64,000 nucleotides of DNA from Heterobasidion occidentale (lineage: Eukaryota; Basidiomycota; Agaricomycetes; Russulales; Bondarzewiaceae): positions 372,001 to 436,000 of the forward strand of contig JBCAQO010000001.1 of the NCBI GenBank assembly GCA_039111635.1, read 5' to 3'. Shown here one piece after another: positions 13,913 through 25,372 of the stretch. Within the stretch, counting starts at the first letter, position 1. Every line of letters begins with the position of its first letter. A model generated the notes under the pieces. The model saw only the letters and a list, made by a program, of their open reading frames with translations, was not told the origin of the DNA and searched no databases. Made by a program: the position numbers and the translations under genes.

Positions 13913-16900
13913 CGGCTTGCTACTAACGCCCAGAATTTTGTGCACCGCCTCCTGTGGAGCACCCGACGACTATTAGTCGATCAGCCACGAATCACGATGG
14001 AAACCCGTCGAGGCCCGCTGCTTACCGCACTCATGCTTATACTTGCACATTAGCCAGGATCCTGCTCGACATCTTGGCTGTCTTCCATCCTCGCGAGCTC
14101 GATACTTGACGAACGATCCAGCGATGATGTCGCGTCGGGACAGCGATGTCGGCGCTTTTCGGCTTGGTGGCGGTCCGACGCAGTCCGTCCTGCGGAAGCC
14201 AAAAAGCACAGGCTTGCGTGATGACGCACCGGGTTCCGCAGCGACTCGTTAGAGGCTCTACATCATGCATACCACAGCAATGCGCTTGCTCGGGAAAGCC
14301 GAGAAGGGGTTATCAAGGCTCCATTATTCTTGAAACCGTGGTGCCCCAATCGTTCGGTGACGGTCGCAGTGAAGGAGGATTCTGCTTGATACATTGCAAG
14401 CAGTGATGCGAGTGAAGGTGAGTAGATGCGTTGCCAATCAATAAGTTGGAAACTGTTCTCATCGTCTCGCAAGTTTTACTCATACCTGATCAATAGATGA
14501 TGGTTGCGGTCAAGCGGGATTCACCTTGATGCGCACGGCCTTTGTGTTTGGCAAATGCGTGATGCAGTTGCAAATGTTGACGATGATGCATGATGGCTCG
14601 GGCATACCTGTCGAGGTCAACAACGGAAACTAGGAAATAAATAAGCAAGGTTCTTTCGCACTCGAATATCAATCATTGACAGGCTTATGTTCTTATATAG
14701 CTCACCCGTATTGGGGAATCGCCGGCCCATATTCCGCACCCTAATCATGGTGTCCATGCGTACCACCTACTTCCTCCATCACACACCTACAACATACAAG
14801 GTTCACTGGTCCGCGCTCATTATTCCATTTCCGCAGCGTCAGCTACGTCAAGGCTCGTGAGTGTGCCCAGCCTCGCGCAGCAGACAGTCATCCTCTGGTT
14901 CCATTTTTAGGACCGGGCATGTCTTCAAGGTCTCCTATTCGTGGTTCACAAGCCTGTCACCATTGGTCATAACTCACCTGGTTTTCTCCCGACTGGTCCA
15001 TGGACTCGATGCCAGCATACACGCTCTACAGCGTTAGTTGTCATAACCAATGGGGAACCCAAGCGACCCCATTAGCATAATACAGCGCTCGACCACCGTT
15101 AATGAGCGCTAGCCATGCTAGCCACTTACACCGGAGGATTCCACGAATGCGCGCGCAGCCAAGGCATGGCCGAGATCAAACATAGGACATCGCAAGGCCG
15201 GTTGTACCGCAGCACGCATGGCCCTGTACCTTCATGTACGTACGTATGCTCCTTGACACTGTGACACGAGGAGAGCTCCCACCGCGCAATTCGCTTGCGC
15301 TTTGCGCTCGTCCATTTCATTCCAGTTCCTGGACACGATAGGTGCGCCCGATCGTCCCAGAATAATATCCGCACATCGTCCATCGGCTGACTGTTCCTAG
15401 ACCGCCTCATCTCCATCTGCACCGCGGGGATGATGGCGATTCAGGCATCATTGCACCGTCCCTTTCCGTGCGCTTGTGGCGCGTAGGCTAACGGTGAAAT
15501 CGCGGAGACCACGCCTGGACCGCCCATGTTCGGCCCCATCATCCGTCGATGGACACACGCGCATGCCAGTCGAGGTCTCAGGCTTGAGTCCTTCGCATCC
15601 GGGAAAGCCAGGAACAGAAGCTTGGAAGGATGCGACGCACCCTGGACACTGGACCCGTAAGCTGCATATCGGGGAGCCCCAGCGCATCTGCCAACATTAG
15701 TCGCGCGCCACCTCGCGCGCTGGGAAGGCCTGCTGAGAACACCGAAGACTCAACAATGATGTTGCTCGATTGGGCTGTAAGTCACCCCAGACCCTCCAGA
15801 TGCGTATGTGGCTGCGCTTACCTCTAAGACTAAGCCAGATAGTGCATACTCTCACCAGACAATGCAACCGACATCATCGGGAGCGCGACGTAGAGCTCCG
15901 TATAGTTTATCCTGTCGACTAGAATCTCCATGGAAAGGCAGGTACGCAAGGTTCCACTCGAAATACGACTTCCATAGAGATATGCATCTGAGGTCGACGT
16001 TTTGAGCGAGACAAAGAGAGCGCAGCATAGGAGCCACTGATGAATATCACTCGTATGGACAAAAGAAAATCAGTCACCGCGAAATCAGTACTGCCCTTCT
16101 GAGAACCGCCGCAGTTGGCAATCGGACCATCTATGAAATCAAGACTCATCGCTGGGAAACAGGCAAGCTTGTTAGAGCGGACGACAGAACATATCTTCCT
16201 GGTACACGTACCTATGTGGGACGTCCTAAGGACTGGGGTCCATGACTCACCTTAATATTCCATTCGATACAGACTCTTATGGGACAGATTCTCCCAGGTC
16301 AAAGAGAACGAAGCAGACTCGACTAGTTTGGTTATACATGAGCCAATCCGGAGTCGACATGACTCAGGATTCGTAGCACCTGCGCTTCGCTTGACTTTCG
16401 ATGATGTCCTCGCCCACACCACGTTGCGAGTATGTCAAGAAAGAACGGCGTCTCCTAACCGCCTGTCGGGACGTACTCCACCATGGAAGGACGTCGCGCG
16501 CCGTGTGCGGCGGTACGTATCTGAAATGGAGCGCGGCCGAATTAGATGCCTTGTGTACCACTTATCTCCATTTGCATCAACAATAGCAATTTCTTACTGT
16601 CGTAAACTTGGCAGGTTAGATGTCTGGGCCGATGCCGGTGGGAGAAGTCCCTGGATAAATTCCAAATATCGAGGAAAATGTTCGGCAGCAGATGTGAGTT
16701 GTGAGACGGCGTAGAGAGTGGTTGTACTCTACGTTGCGGCCTTCTAAGGGTTCCGGTGGCCATAGTAGTAGTTATGTGATAGAGGCTGCTCCTTTCATCT
16801 CCCATTTGATTCTCATGGCGCGAGCGTTACACTGACCCCGCCGGAGACCGATTTCGGGTAATGGCGCGAGGCGGTGCTAGTTGGGCGCTACGGAAATTAA

Positions 16901-17600
16901 AAGAATAACGTCATGACATCTTTTGTGGGCGCATAACAGCGGACCGATCTGGGCAAAGTCAAAAAGCTTGACTCCGTTGGGATGTCGGTCTCGAAATCGC
17001 GGGTTCTCATACTAAGCGATTGACAGGCTGAAGGCGTCTTGACACGATATAGAATCTCGAGGTCAATATTTGTGAAACTGTTCTCGGCGCTGTATGCGAT
17101 GAGATGCCGCTGTCGATCGGCAAAAATGAAACATTTTGACCCTTGTACCAATCAATCACAGCCAGCCAACAGCTGTAGCTGTGGGTGTGGGAGTTTCCGC
17201 GGGAGTCAACGAACAGGATCCTGCCGTGTGACTCTTGTGATCACAAGGTTATTCTGAGCCCCGATATGATAGAAATGGGCTTTCTGAGCTCGGTTCGGTG
17301 GTGGGGAGAGTCTCAGGCTGAAATTTGGAAAAGAACAAAGGTGGAGAAAGGCAATTGTGTTCCGGCCGGACGGCGGGCGGTGCCGGTGAAGGAAAAGTCC
17401 GCGATGGTGCCGAATGCCGTTCCGGGTGTTGCACTGTTTCAGAAATTCAGTCTTTGACCGAGTCCCAGTCACCTTCACTTCCCCGTCCGTCACAGACTAT
17501 ATATTCATACCCGACTCTCCCTCTCCAATGTGTGGCCTTTTCCCTCCAGTTCATCTCCCCTTCATCCCGGGTGCCCCGCCTTCCTCCACGTTCATAGTCT
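13913..17600. other. Gene-poor 3.7-kb stretch
   Basis: No gene could be supported. Open frames up to 128 codons (16328-16714) occur but lack recognisable motifs, codon pattern or connected exons. I saw no long terminal repeats, transposase motifs or reverse-transcriptase motifs. It may hold decayed transposon or gene remnants beyond recognition by eye. Confidence 0.4.
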
Positions 17601-17842
17601 TCACGTTCTTCAACGACCATGGGTTATATCAATGTATCTGCTCTCTGGTTCTGGCCTTTCATGCCTTCTGTGAGTGCCCTTCACTATCCTGCCCTTGCTT
17701 ATCCATCGTTCTCATCATCTCACATCCAGATGGCTCCCAAAATCGATGGCACGACTGACCTCACGCAAATTTATCCGCCTTGTCCGCGCCCCGTCCCCGA
17801 GATCCAAGCCAAGGATCCCAACCTGTGCCTCTACCCGCCGAG

Positions 17843-18993
17843 ATGATCCTCTCAATCCTCGAAGCAGCCTACTACACGCCCACCCTCGAGCCCGACACCG
17901 ATCTGCTCCTCGCATGCTCCGTCGTTTGCAAGTCCTGGGCGGCACCCGCTCAGACGCTCCTCTTCCAAAGCATCATCCTCCGCTCGCAGCGTGCTTACAT
18001 CGCTTTCTCCGAAGCCGTCGATCGTTCTACAAAGCGCGGGCGTGCCCTCGGCGAATGTGTGCACTCTCTGCGCGCTATCATCGACCCGTCACAGCCCTTC
18101 CGTCTGCTCCCGCGTTCGTTTGCCCGTGCGGCAACGCTCTGCCCGAACCTGCAGGAGATCGACCTGTCGCTGTATGGCGCCCGGGTGATAGATTCGGAAG
18201 CATCTGAGTACCCCCTATCTTTGGAGCGCACTAAAGCCCCCACGTCCTCCTTCGATGCCACAACACTTTCGATTTTACGCGCCGGGCCCGCCATCACGTC
18301 GCTGCGATTCAGCAACTGGTCCGAAAACGCAGATGCATTGCCACAATTGCTCTCGATCTGGCCTTCCCTGCGATCCTTGACCCTTCGTGGCCTCCCGCCT
18401 CTCATGTCCGAGCCCCCCGCACAAGCCGCATTGTTCCCTAGCGCCTTGCACACGTTGCACCTTAACTTACAGCCCGCGCCGTCACCTGAATTCTTGGAGT
18501 GGCTTCTGCATACCACGCGGTCCGCATCGAGTCTCCGGTCCTCGAGCTCGCCCGTCAACCTGACCCTCGTGTCCTCGAGAAACTCCTGACAGCCCATGGC
18601 AGCACGCTCACTTCTCTCGCACTCCCTGCCATTCGCAGCGCCGAGCTCAGCATGGTCACCTCCGCTTGTCCCCACTTGGCTGCGCTGCGCATTGAGCACC
18701 CATGGGCGGGCCCCGCGATCTTCCGTCGTGCGCCCAAGGAGCTTTCTCGCATCGCTCTCGGCATCGATGAAGGCACGCCTCTCGGTCCGGTGTTGGATCT
18801 CGTGAGGAGCAGAGAGGCTGTCAGTGCTGTCACGGTGCTCGTATGGCGGACCGGAGAGAACCATCCCCAGGTTGAGGATCTGAGGAAGTTGTGTGTGTCG
18901 AAGGGGGTCGAGATTAGGGTTGTCAAGAACGTGGAGCAGTTCAGGGCGTTGGTGGTGAGTCTACCCACTATTTCTACAGGTGACAGGCGTTGA
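17843..18993 (+). CDS. F-box/leucine-rich-type protein, apparent one-base frame break
   Basis: Probably a substrate adaptor of an SCF ubiquitin ligase. The N-terminus has the F-box pattern (LPAEMILSILEAAYY, then LACSVVCKSWAAPAQTLLF), followed by irregular leucine-rich units (CPNLQEIDLSLYG, WPSLRSLTLRGLPP, LHTLHLNLQPAPSPEFLEWL). Near 18535-18545 the frame ends in a low-quality tail, while a second frame picks up the same pattern (VLELARQPDPRVLEKLL, TSLALPAIRSAELS, CPHLAALRIEHPW). One additional base in the CCGGTCC stretch would join them. The start is uncertain: the Met at 17843 lies inside the F-box, residues upstream of it (PVPLPAEM) look genuine, and an upstream exon (ATGs at 17619 or 17731) may be spliced in. 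The 3' end may use one more small intron after 18955. Target protein unknown. Confidence 0.7.
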
Positions 18994-19634
18994 TGAGCGT
19001 CTCGATCCCACAGCGCGCGGATCCCGCACCGTGCTCAACTGTCCTGGACGACCATGATGACGTCGCACTCACGAGTGTCGAATGTTGATGCGCCACGCCA
19101 TGTATCCATACTCTGCACGCTCCCGTATCGGAAACTGTATCATATCCGTTACGCCCCGCATTCACGAAAAATCACGCCACACCAATCTACTGTATATCAC
19201 CCTAGTCAACAAAAAATTCACGCCTTTTCTCTCTCTTTCTCGTCTCATCGCCACGACACGATACACCCATCTATTACCTATAGTATTGTCCTCTGGGCAA
19301 AGCATCTTCGTTCATTCGCTATTAGGATCCATCCAGTCCACATACGCTCTCGTTACAATCTATTTTCCGTCTCCGCAATGTTTTCGAGTGTTTTTCGGAC
19401 GCTTAATACCGCTTGCTGGTGTGTATTTGCTCTCATTTCTTGTAGGACACTCTTCGGACCTCGGCATCACCGATATATCGTCTATCCCCATCATCCTTCC
19501 TCGACTTCATGCTCCGTTATACTTAATATCCTTCAGCTGTACGTCATAGATCTTCATACTTTGCTTAGAATGCCGAGCACCACTTTCTTTTGCGTGGTCC
19601 ACGCACATACGACAGCTTGGACTAAGAAAGCCTT
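18994..19634. other. Convergent intergenic stretch
   Basis: Between the F-box gene (+) and a hypothetical minus-strand gene. Pyrimidine-rich plus strand and many stops; no recognisable coding motif, although the minus-strand gene's 3' exons could extend into it. Confidence 0.35.
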
Positions 19635-20191
19635 CTATGGATGCCATGTGTAATCTGCGAAATGAATGGAATTGGTGACATTTGCTTGACATTTTATGAG
19701 AGACTTGGTCTTCTTTCGCCGTGGTCCGAAAGGCAGGCCGTCCATTTCCAACTTAACTTTCGTCAGATACAACGACATCGTCATGATGTGCGAAGGCGAC
19801 AGCTTGGTTTGCACAAGCATCTGATAGCATTCATTGGGCGATGGGGAGAAACGATTGTACGCAGACGATGGCCAGTTGGGAGGATAATCATCTCATTCAA
19901 CATCAATACAAAGAGACATACATCGGAAAGGAAGATAGTATAAGCAAGCTCCATCCTTCCCGAGCCCTCCCTTCCCCAAAGACATATGCAGGTAAACACC
20001 CTCATCGATGGGGAAAAAGTATGGCCAGCCAAAGAAAGATCTGTTCCAGGAAAAAATCGACATGCCGTGTCCTCCAAAGGTGACGATACGACACTTCCTA
20101 GCCTGGGTGTTTCTTGAGAGCAACAGGACTCCGAAGAGTCACTGGCACTGTTTCGACGGTCGAGGAAAGCTGACATCGAGCAGCGTGGCAT
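19635..20191 (-). CDS. Hypothetical protein, exon structure unresolved
   Basis: Two protein-like minus-strand segments probably belong to one gene. The first, from the ATG at 20191 (or 20176), runs MPRCSMSAFLDRRNSASDSS and then SVVSSPLEDTACRFFPGTDL. The second (about 19860-19685) contains FSPSPNECYQMLVQ, LSPSHIMTMSLYLTKVKLEM and DGLPFGPRRKKTKSLIK. The helical pattern of the second part vaguely recalls a cyclin box, but that is a guess. The intron between them and the 3' end are not resolved. A TATA box just upstream supports the start. No function can be assigned. Confidence 0.4.
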
Positions 20192-20225
20192 GTCTCTCGT
20201 GAAAAAAAAAGGAATTGACGGCGGG

Positions 20226-20233
20226 TTTATATA
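20226..20233 (-). promoter_or_regulatory. TATA box upstream of the 20.2-kb minus-strand gene
   Basis: The minus strand reads TATATAAA 35 nt before the ATG at 20191, followed by a T-rich leader. The short distance suggests that the first ATG lies close to the cap site or that the second ATG (20176) is used. Confidence 0.45.
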
Positions 20234-20562
20234 GACGAGCGGAGCTGGAATGGATTTCTCACGGATTGCATCCCACCAGGCGCCTGCTCTCAGCTGCTCC
20301 CGTACATACGCTAAGAGAAAATAAGGCTTCTAATCAGATTGTGAGGAAAAAACAGTGCAGGGACAATTGCATAGCGGGGGTAGCGGATAGCGGAACAAAA
20401 CTGAATAAGACGATGCTGCGATCGGAGAGGAAGACAACATAATAGCGGGGAGGAGCGATAGCATAGGCGAGGGACATCGGCGCTTGGAGGGCGCCTCGCA
20501 GAATAGACAGGAGCCATATATACAGATTATAATGGAAGACGCTATAAGATAAACGCTGTCCT

Positions 20563-21105
20563 TCAGAGGGTCGAAATGTCAAGGACCGGAACGCGTGTTG
20601 GCCAGATGGTCTGCTCCCTGTATATCATGTGGGCAGCAGAAGCCTTGTGGACCTTGTCATAGATATTCTCAACGAGAAACGGCAGCGTGAGAGCGCCCGC
20701 CCTCCAGAGCGCGTGCAGCGCATCTAGTGCCCACGCCGTGGGTGGTGGGATGGTGTGATTGGGAGCAGTGTAATGACCCAGCGGTTGGACGGACAGCACG
20801 ATTCTGGTGATGTCGTCCAGAGACTCCCTGCAAGAGCCCACATGGGCGATGCCGATGAAGTCCCACGAGGGATCACTCACTTGATCTACGGCGACGAAGA
20901 CAGGGCGGATATAGTTCGAGCTGCCCAGCGTAGACCAATAGAGTTGATACATGAGGACGCGTTGGTCGGTATAGAAGCCGTCATGAACAACAAGGGCCCA
21001 TGCGACGCGCTTTGTGGGAGGCGAGCACGCAGGGTCGGGGATGTGATATAATGCGATCCCGATGTTTAAACTCGGGTTCTGGCGCTGATGGCCGGTACCA
21101 GCCAT
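20563..21105 (-). CDS. Conserved-looking fungal hypothetical protein, single exon
   Basis: Uninterrupted 180-residue frame from the ATG at 21105 to TGA at 20563. The N-terminal part has a hydrophobic pattern (IGIALYHIPDPACSP, then RVAWALVVHDGF and RVLMYQLYWST) resembling small fungal proteins with an 'ALY...HWALVV' start (DUF6914-type; recalled, not verified). A second half contains SWDFIGIAHVGSCRESLDDI and HALWRAGALTLPFLVENIYD. No signal peptide or membrane segment is apparent. The function of this family is unknown to me. The quality of the frame and the amino-acid composition make it a likely real gene. Confidence 0.7.
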   Translation of the reverse strand: MAGTGHQRQNPSLNIGIALYHIPDPACSPPTKRVAWALVVHDGFYTDQRVLMYQLYWSTLGSSNYIRPVFVAVDQVSDPSWDFIGIAHVGSCRESLDDITRIVLSVQPLGHYTAPNHTIPPPTAWALDALHALWRAGALTLPFLVENIYDKVHKASAAHMIYREQTIWPTRVPVLDISTL

Positions 21106-22808
21106 TGCGCGCGTTGGACTGATGGGATGGATGGATCTAGAACGATATCAACATTAATTACCGTACATCAGAAATAGATACCGGAGGGGCACATGGTGGA
21201 ACCCTTACCGAGTGATCATGACAATGATTTAGGTTTGGAGTCGATCGCAGTGTGAGAGTGGGCGGATATAGCAACCTTGCAGCTAGGGTTGCGGAGGATT
21301 GGGAAGCGAGGAGAGTGGGCTAGCGAGGTGTGCAGTCTGGGTATGGGGCAATGAGACATCTTTATATCTGCGTTGCAGCATAGAGGGCGTTGAGGCTGAC
21401 GCGTCCACGCCAGTGGTAAACGAGGCTCATGTTTCTGGATGCAATGCTAACGCCACGGCACGCGAAGAGAGGAAAAACACGCGTCGGCCGCCTGTTCGAC
21501 TGTTAACAGAGAAGGCAATGTCAGACGACGATGCCAACTCCGTGAGTTTACTAGACAGGGCGCAAGGCTTGCCATGAAGAGTGGCGTACAGGGAGGCGTT
21601 CACTGAAACCTGTGTAGGAGGACAGGTATCAAAGGAGATATTAGTTGGAAGAACGCACGGACAGGATTCGGGTTAAAGTTACTCACCCAGGTTTCCTTCC
21701 GCCACTACGCTTTTTGTATCTATCGCACAGCGGTGCATGTTGATGGCTATCGACCGGGTCGCCCCAGGTCATGTAGGCGACCTTCCGAGGATCTTGATGT
21801 TCGGTTCGAGACAACATACATCACCCCCACAAAACGGCACGAAATCTGAAATTAGTGGAAGGCATGCGTGAGACGCGTGGACAGTTGCGCTGCAGCGTCT
21901 TGCAGTCAGTGACAACACGTGTTCCAAGTGAGGAGCGTAGGGCATTCATTGACTTCGTTTCCGTACGAAACAGCAGAAGTGTATGCAGTCAAGGATGTAT
22001 ACAGCCTACAAACTGAACTAGAGAGATCACCATGGGGTCACAAGCTGGGCCCTCGGTGTTACTTCCGCTGGTTTCGCCGAGGACGTGCACTGATGAGAAC
22101 GGAGATGAACACTTCCTGACCTATTGTTGACAGTAGACGTATAGAGCCTTGCTGCTGAAGCCTTAGCTCGCTCTGATGCGGTCCTGGCGCTGCTTACTCG
22201 CTCATGCGGCGCATTACCTTTGAATGGAGGATTCGTGAGATCTGTAGACGCATCTAGAGTAACGGCTACTTACCTCATTGAGCCGTCCAGCAGTCGTGCA
22301 TATGGTTGAAGTCGCATCAGCGGCGCTCGTTTCTCGAACGTTGTGTGTTGATGGAGGTACAGGAATCGCGCCGGGACTTTTGATCAAGAGGCCAACAGAT
22401 GGCGCCCTATCAGAATGTCCGTCGGAGGTTCAGTTTTTCAAATAGAAGGAGTGGGGGAATCGGAGGTTGAAAGACACTGGTTGTCCACATATTCGTATTT
22501 AGACGCTCAAGCTCAAGCCTCGAGGCTCGAACACCTGTGATGTAGCTCGGTATGCTGTGGGCGGATTTCCATAGGAGAATGACACGAGGCGATGCTGCTA
22601 TCATGGAGGAAAGCGGGGCACAAGGCGATTTGCATTGCTCTTCGAGGCAGGTCTATTGTGAATGCGATCTTGGCGGTGTGGTCGAGTGTACTCGTAGCTA
22701 CTCGTAGACGATGAGGATGAGTCACGTCAGAATGTGACGTGGGCTTGTGATGCTGTGACAGTTATCCTGGGTGTGACTGAAAGTGAGTTTCGCTCCATGT
22801 CGTACACA
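21106..22808. other. Intergenic, 1.7 kb
   Basis: Upstream regions of the divergent genes at 21.1 kb (-) and 22.8 kb (+). Frames are short and interrupted; no motif recognised. Confidence 0.45.
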
Positions 22809-23784
22809 ATGTTGAGGAGCTGCTTCACGCAAGGTAAGCACCGTGCTCGCTGTGATCAACACATTATCCAAACCTCTACTCCAAGGTACTCGATCTGTAC
22901 TCCCAATACCCGCGCCGCCATGCCTTCGTACCGGTCTCCACACGTCCTCTGTCCTCCACGCAGAATCCCAGCGCAAGCGCCAGTCGCGTCTGATTCGAGA
23001 GGCGAATCTTAGCAAGCGTGTCGAGCTTCAGCAACGTGCGACCACAGAACGGCCCCATGTTGTTCTCGGGACTAAGCCGGGCGACAACAGCAAATGGGAG
23101 TCATCCGACCTCGCCCGTGTGCTCGTCAGGCCGGACGAGCTGGCACCCCCATCAAGCTCTCATGTCATCTCTCTGCCTGAGGGTAATGTCCGGCTGCCGC
23201 AAGCGTTCAATTATGGTGTTGGAGAGAAGGAAAAGGAACTTTTGTTCAAGCATCTTCCTTTCACGACCGCGGAAGGAAACACTCTCCGACGAATTGAGAA
23301 CACAGTGCAGAGGTTTTCGAATGTGGAAGAGCTGAAGGAGGAAGCGTTAAAGTTCGAGCTCAAGGATGCCATTGACAACGCCAACGAGTTTGCGCGGTTG
23401 ATTGATCTGCGGAATGCGAATGCGCAGGGTATCGCGTTCGAAAATCGGAGGCGGGTTATTGCTGAATTCTCTGAGCCGGGAAAACCGAACGACACGGGAA
23501 GGCCAGAAGTACAAGGTGTGTTCTTGTCTTGTCCTCCTTCGTCCTTTACCTGATTGGTCGATCACGTTGTAGCCGCTCTGCTCACGCTACAGATCCGAAA
23601 CTTGTGGCAGCATCTGAGCAAGTTCAAAAGAGATGTTGCCAACCGACGTAGTTTGCGGAGGTTGGTCCACCAACGAGCAAAAATTCTTCGATACTTGAAA
23701 GGTCATAACCGTGATCGGTACGACCTAGTCCTACAGCGTCTAGGATTGGAGCCGGAGAGCGTGGAGGGCGAGCTTGTAGTTTGA
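22809..23784 (+). CDS. Mitochondrial small-subunit ribosomal protein uS15m
   Basis: Binds the central domain of small-subunit rRNA in mitochondria. Three exons (22809-22833, 22886-23515, 23573-23784) total 867 nt, 288 residues. The start MLRSCFTQGTRSVLPIP with following TGLHTSSVLHAES is a classical mitochondrial presequence. The S15 core lies at the C-terminus: EVQAALLTLQIRNLWQHLSK, then KRDVANRRSLRRLVHQRAKI, LRYLKG and RYDLVLQRLGLEPESVEG. The N-terminal extension of about 180 residues is usual for fungal mitochondrial forms (yeast Mrps28). The third exon is taken from the acceptor before CCGCTCTG because only that choice keeps the S15 motif in frame. Confidence 0.9.
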
Positions 23785-24460
23785 GGCACAGGAATGTCAG
23801 CCCTCCCTTTCACTTAGTATCAGCTGTGCAATACACTCCTCTTTCATGGCATTTTCACAACATTTGATGCTCGGCCAACGAAAGGCATGCATTTTTTTAT
23901 GTTGTCGGACAGAGATTTGCTGTGAGTCATGCTTCACTTGCATAACCCATTTCCTGCCTGAAATTGACGATACAACAGCTTGCGCCAAATATGTGAGAAA
24001 AAACCCCACAATAGACCCGCGATGGCTATAGGTCCAGGGTAGCCTCGAAGGGGTTGGAACAATCACTCAAGTACTAGGTGGGATTGACGAGCGTTTTCAG
24101 GTTGAGCTTACCAGTCTACGCAAGCTGCATGGCAGCCACTCAAGCCAGTTCGTAAAAGAAGAGATGCAAATCGATCTCTAATGTATCGGCCATGACAAAG
24201 TGCCTCCCAAGAATATGCTGAAGGACCCGCACTGTAGCCGTTTCTACGCACTGACGCCTATGTGTATCATTTACAGTGCCTGAATGGCATCCAGGCAAAC
24301 ACTAAACATATCGGCAAACATATGAAACTGACTTCTCTCTCGCCAACACAGTTGACTTGATCGACTCTTGATCGACGACTCAACACCCGAGCACTCGATC
24401 GCGGCCTCCGGTCTATCCTCCCTTTCGAAGCTCAAATTCCTCACAACACTTCCTCCGCGG
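23785..24460. other. Intergenic, no gene seen
   Basis: 3' flank of the uS15m gene. Many stops in all frames; no recognisable motif or repeat. Confidence 0.45.
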
Positions 24461-24466
24461 ACTTAC

Positions 24467-24632
24467 CTGCAACATGCACTCCGTGCCCGACTTCTTCGCG
24501 AGCTCTAGCCTCGGCTGCGAGAGGTCCATGGCGACAATCGGCGTCACACCAAGCGCAACTGCACGGAGACCGACGGGGCCTGTGCCTACGACCAGTGCAA
24601 TCTGGTCGAGGCTCAGGTCCGCACACCAGACG
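24467..24632 (-). pseudogene. Isolated exon of a zinc-type alcohol dehydrogenase
   Basis: The minus strand encodes VWCADLSLDQIALVVG, TGPVGLRAVAL and IVAMDLSQPRLELAKKSG, the Rossmann-fold NAD(P)-binding segment of medium-chain zinc alcohol dehydrogenases (the GTGPVGL dinucleotide loop and the acidic residue at the end of strand 2). It is bounded by a plausible acceptor (CGCAG) and a perfect GTAAGT donor, but no catalytic-domain exons (Cys/His zinc ligands) are found on either side. It is therefore a gene fragment, probably left by a duplication or deletion. An alternative is a larger gene whose other exons are too diverged to see. Confidence 0.6.
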
Positions 24633-24764
24633 CTGCGAGGGGACTAAGTCAATGGTGAAATTCATGTCCGGCAGCATGAGGTGCAGCCAAACAGCACCGT
24701 GTACGAACAGCATCGTATTGTGCCCGACGGTCCCGGTACGCCGACAGACGTGTCCATATCACAA

Positions 24765-25245
24765 AGAAGGCAGGCTACCGCGCCAAGGCTTAAGCTTAAG
24801 ACCTACGCTCGTGTCCGCGCCCATGAAGGCCAAGCGAGAGAAGCGCGGCGGGGACGGAGGGCTGGTGCCCAACGCCGACGCCCGAGTGCGATGCAGCCGC
24901 CGGACAATGTGGATCTCGTGCGTGCGTGCGGAAGGAGGCGCGCAGGAAGCAGGGGTGCGATGCGTTGCTTCATTGCTAGCTGGCAGGCTGACCTGCTCGC
25001 TGTGTTGCAGACGCCGACTTTGAGCTCGCCTCGCACATCCGGTCTGTCATCGCCCTGGACTACGCGATGGACACCGCCAGAGAGGTTGACGAGCCTTGGG
25101 AGTACGTAGTGAGTACGTGTCCGGCGAGAGCAGAGGCGAGGGCAGACCGCTCCCTTCGTACGTCCAGCTCATCACTCGTCCTCGCAACTGGAGCCTGTGC
25201 CAATTATGCCCATGCCAATGACGCTTGTCTATGAGTGACACAGAC
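24765..25245 (+). pseudogene. Decayed copy of the hypothetical gene at 52.7-53.4 kb
   Basis: Segments align in order with the minus-strand gene at 52652-53350: GDRAK-type basic stretch, KAKREKRGG, GLVPNADA, then DNVDLVRA, the Gln/Gly turn before a Cys, and DADFELASHIRSVIALDYAM with DEPWEYV. Internal stretches are missing (the part corresponding to the QIAFGVFGAAWARKE region is deleted), a TAA stop lies near 24791 and frames change. The match continues into the 3' flank (25205-25240 corresponds, inverted, to about 52560-52600, sharing ACTCATAGACAAGCGTC), so this was a DNA-level copy rather than a retrocopy of the coding part alone. Confidence 0.75.
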
Positions 25246-25372
25246 CGTTGCAGCAGATGAACGATAATCAATGTATACCTTAGAAGAGAAAAGTCCGGGT
25301 GACAATACACACAGTGTCGAAATTTTCAGAATTGAGAATGTAGGTCCTTCGTTTCTGGAGCGGATTCAAAAA

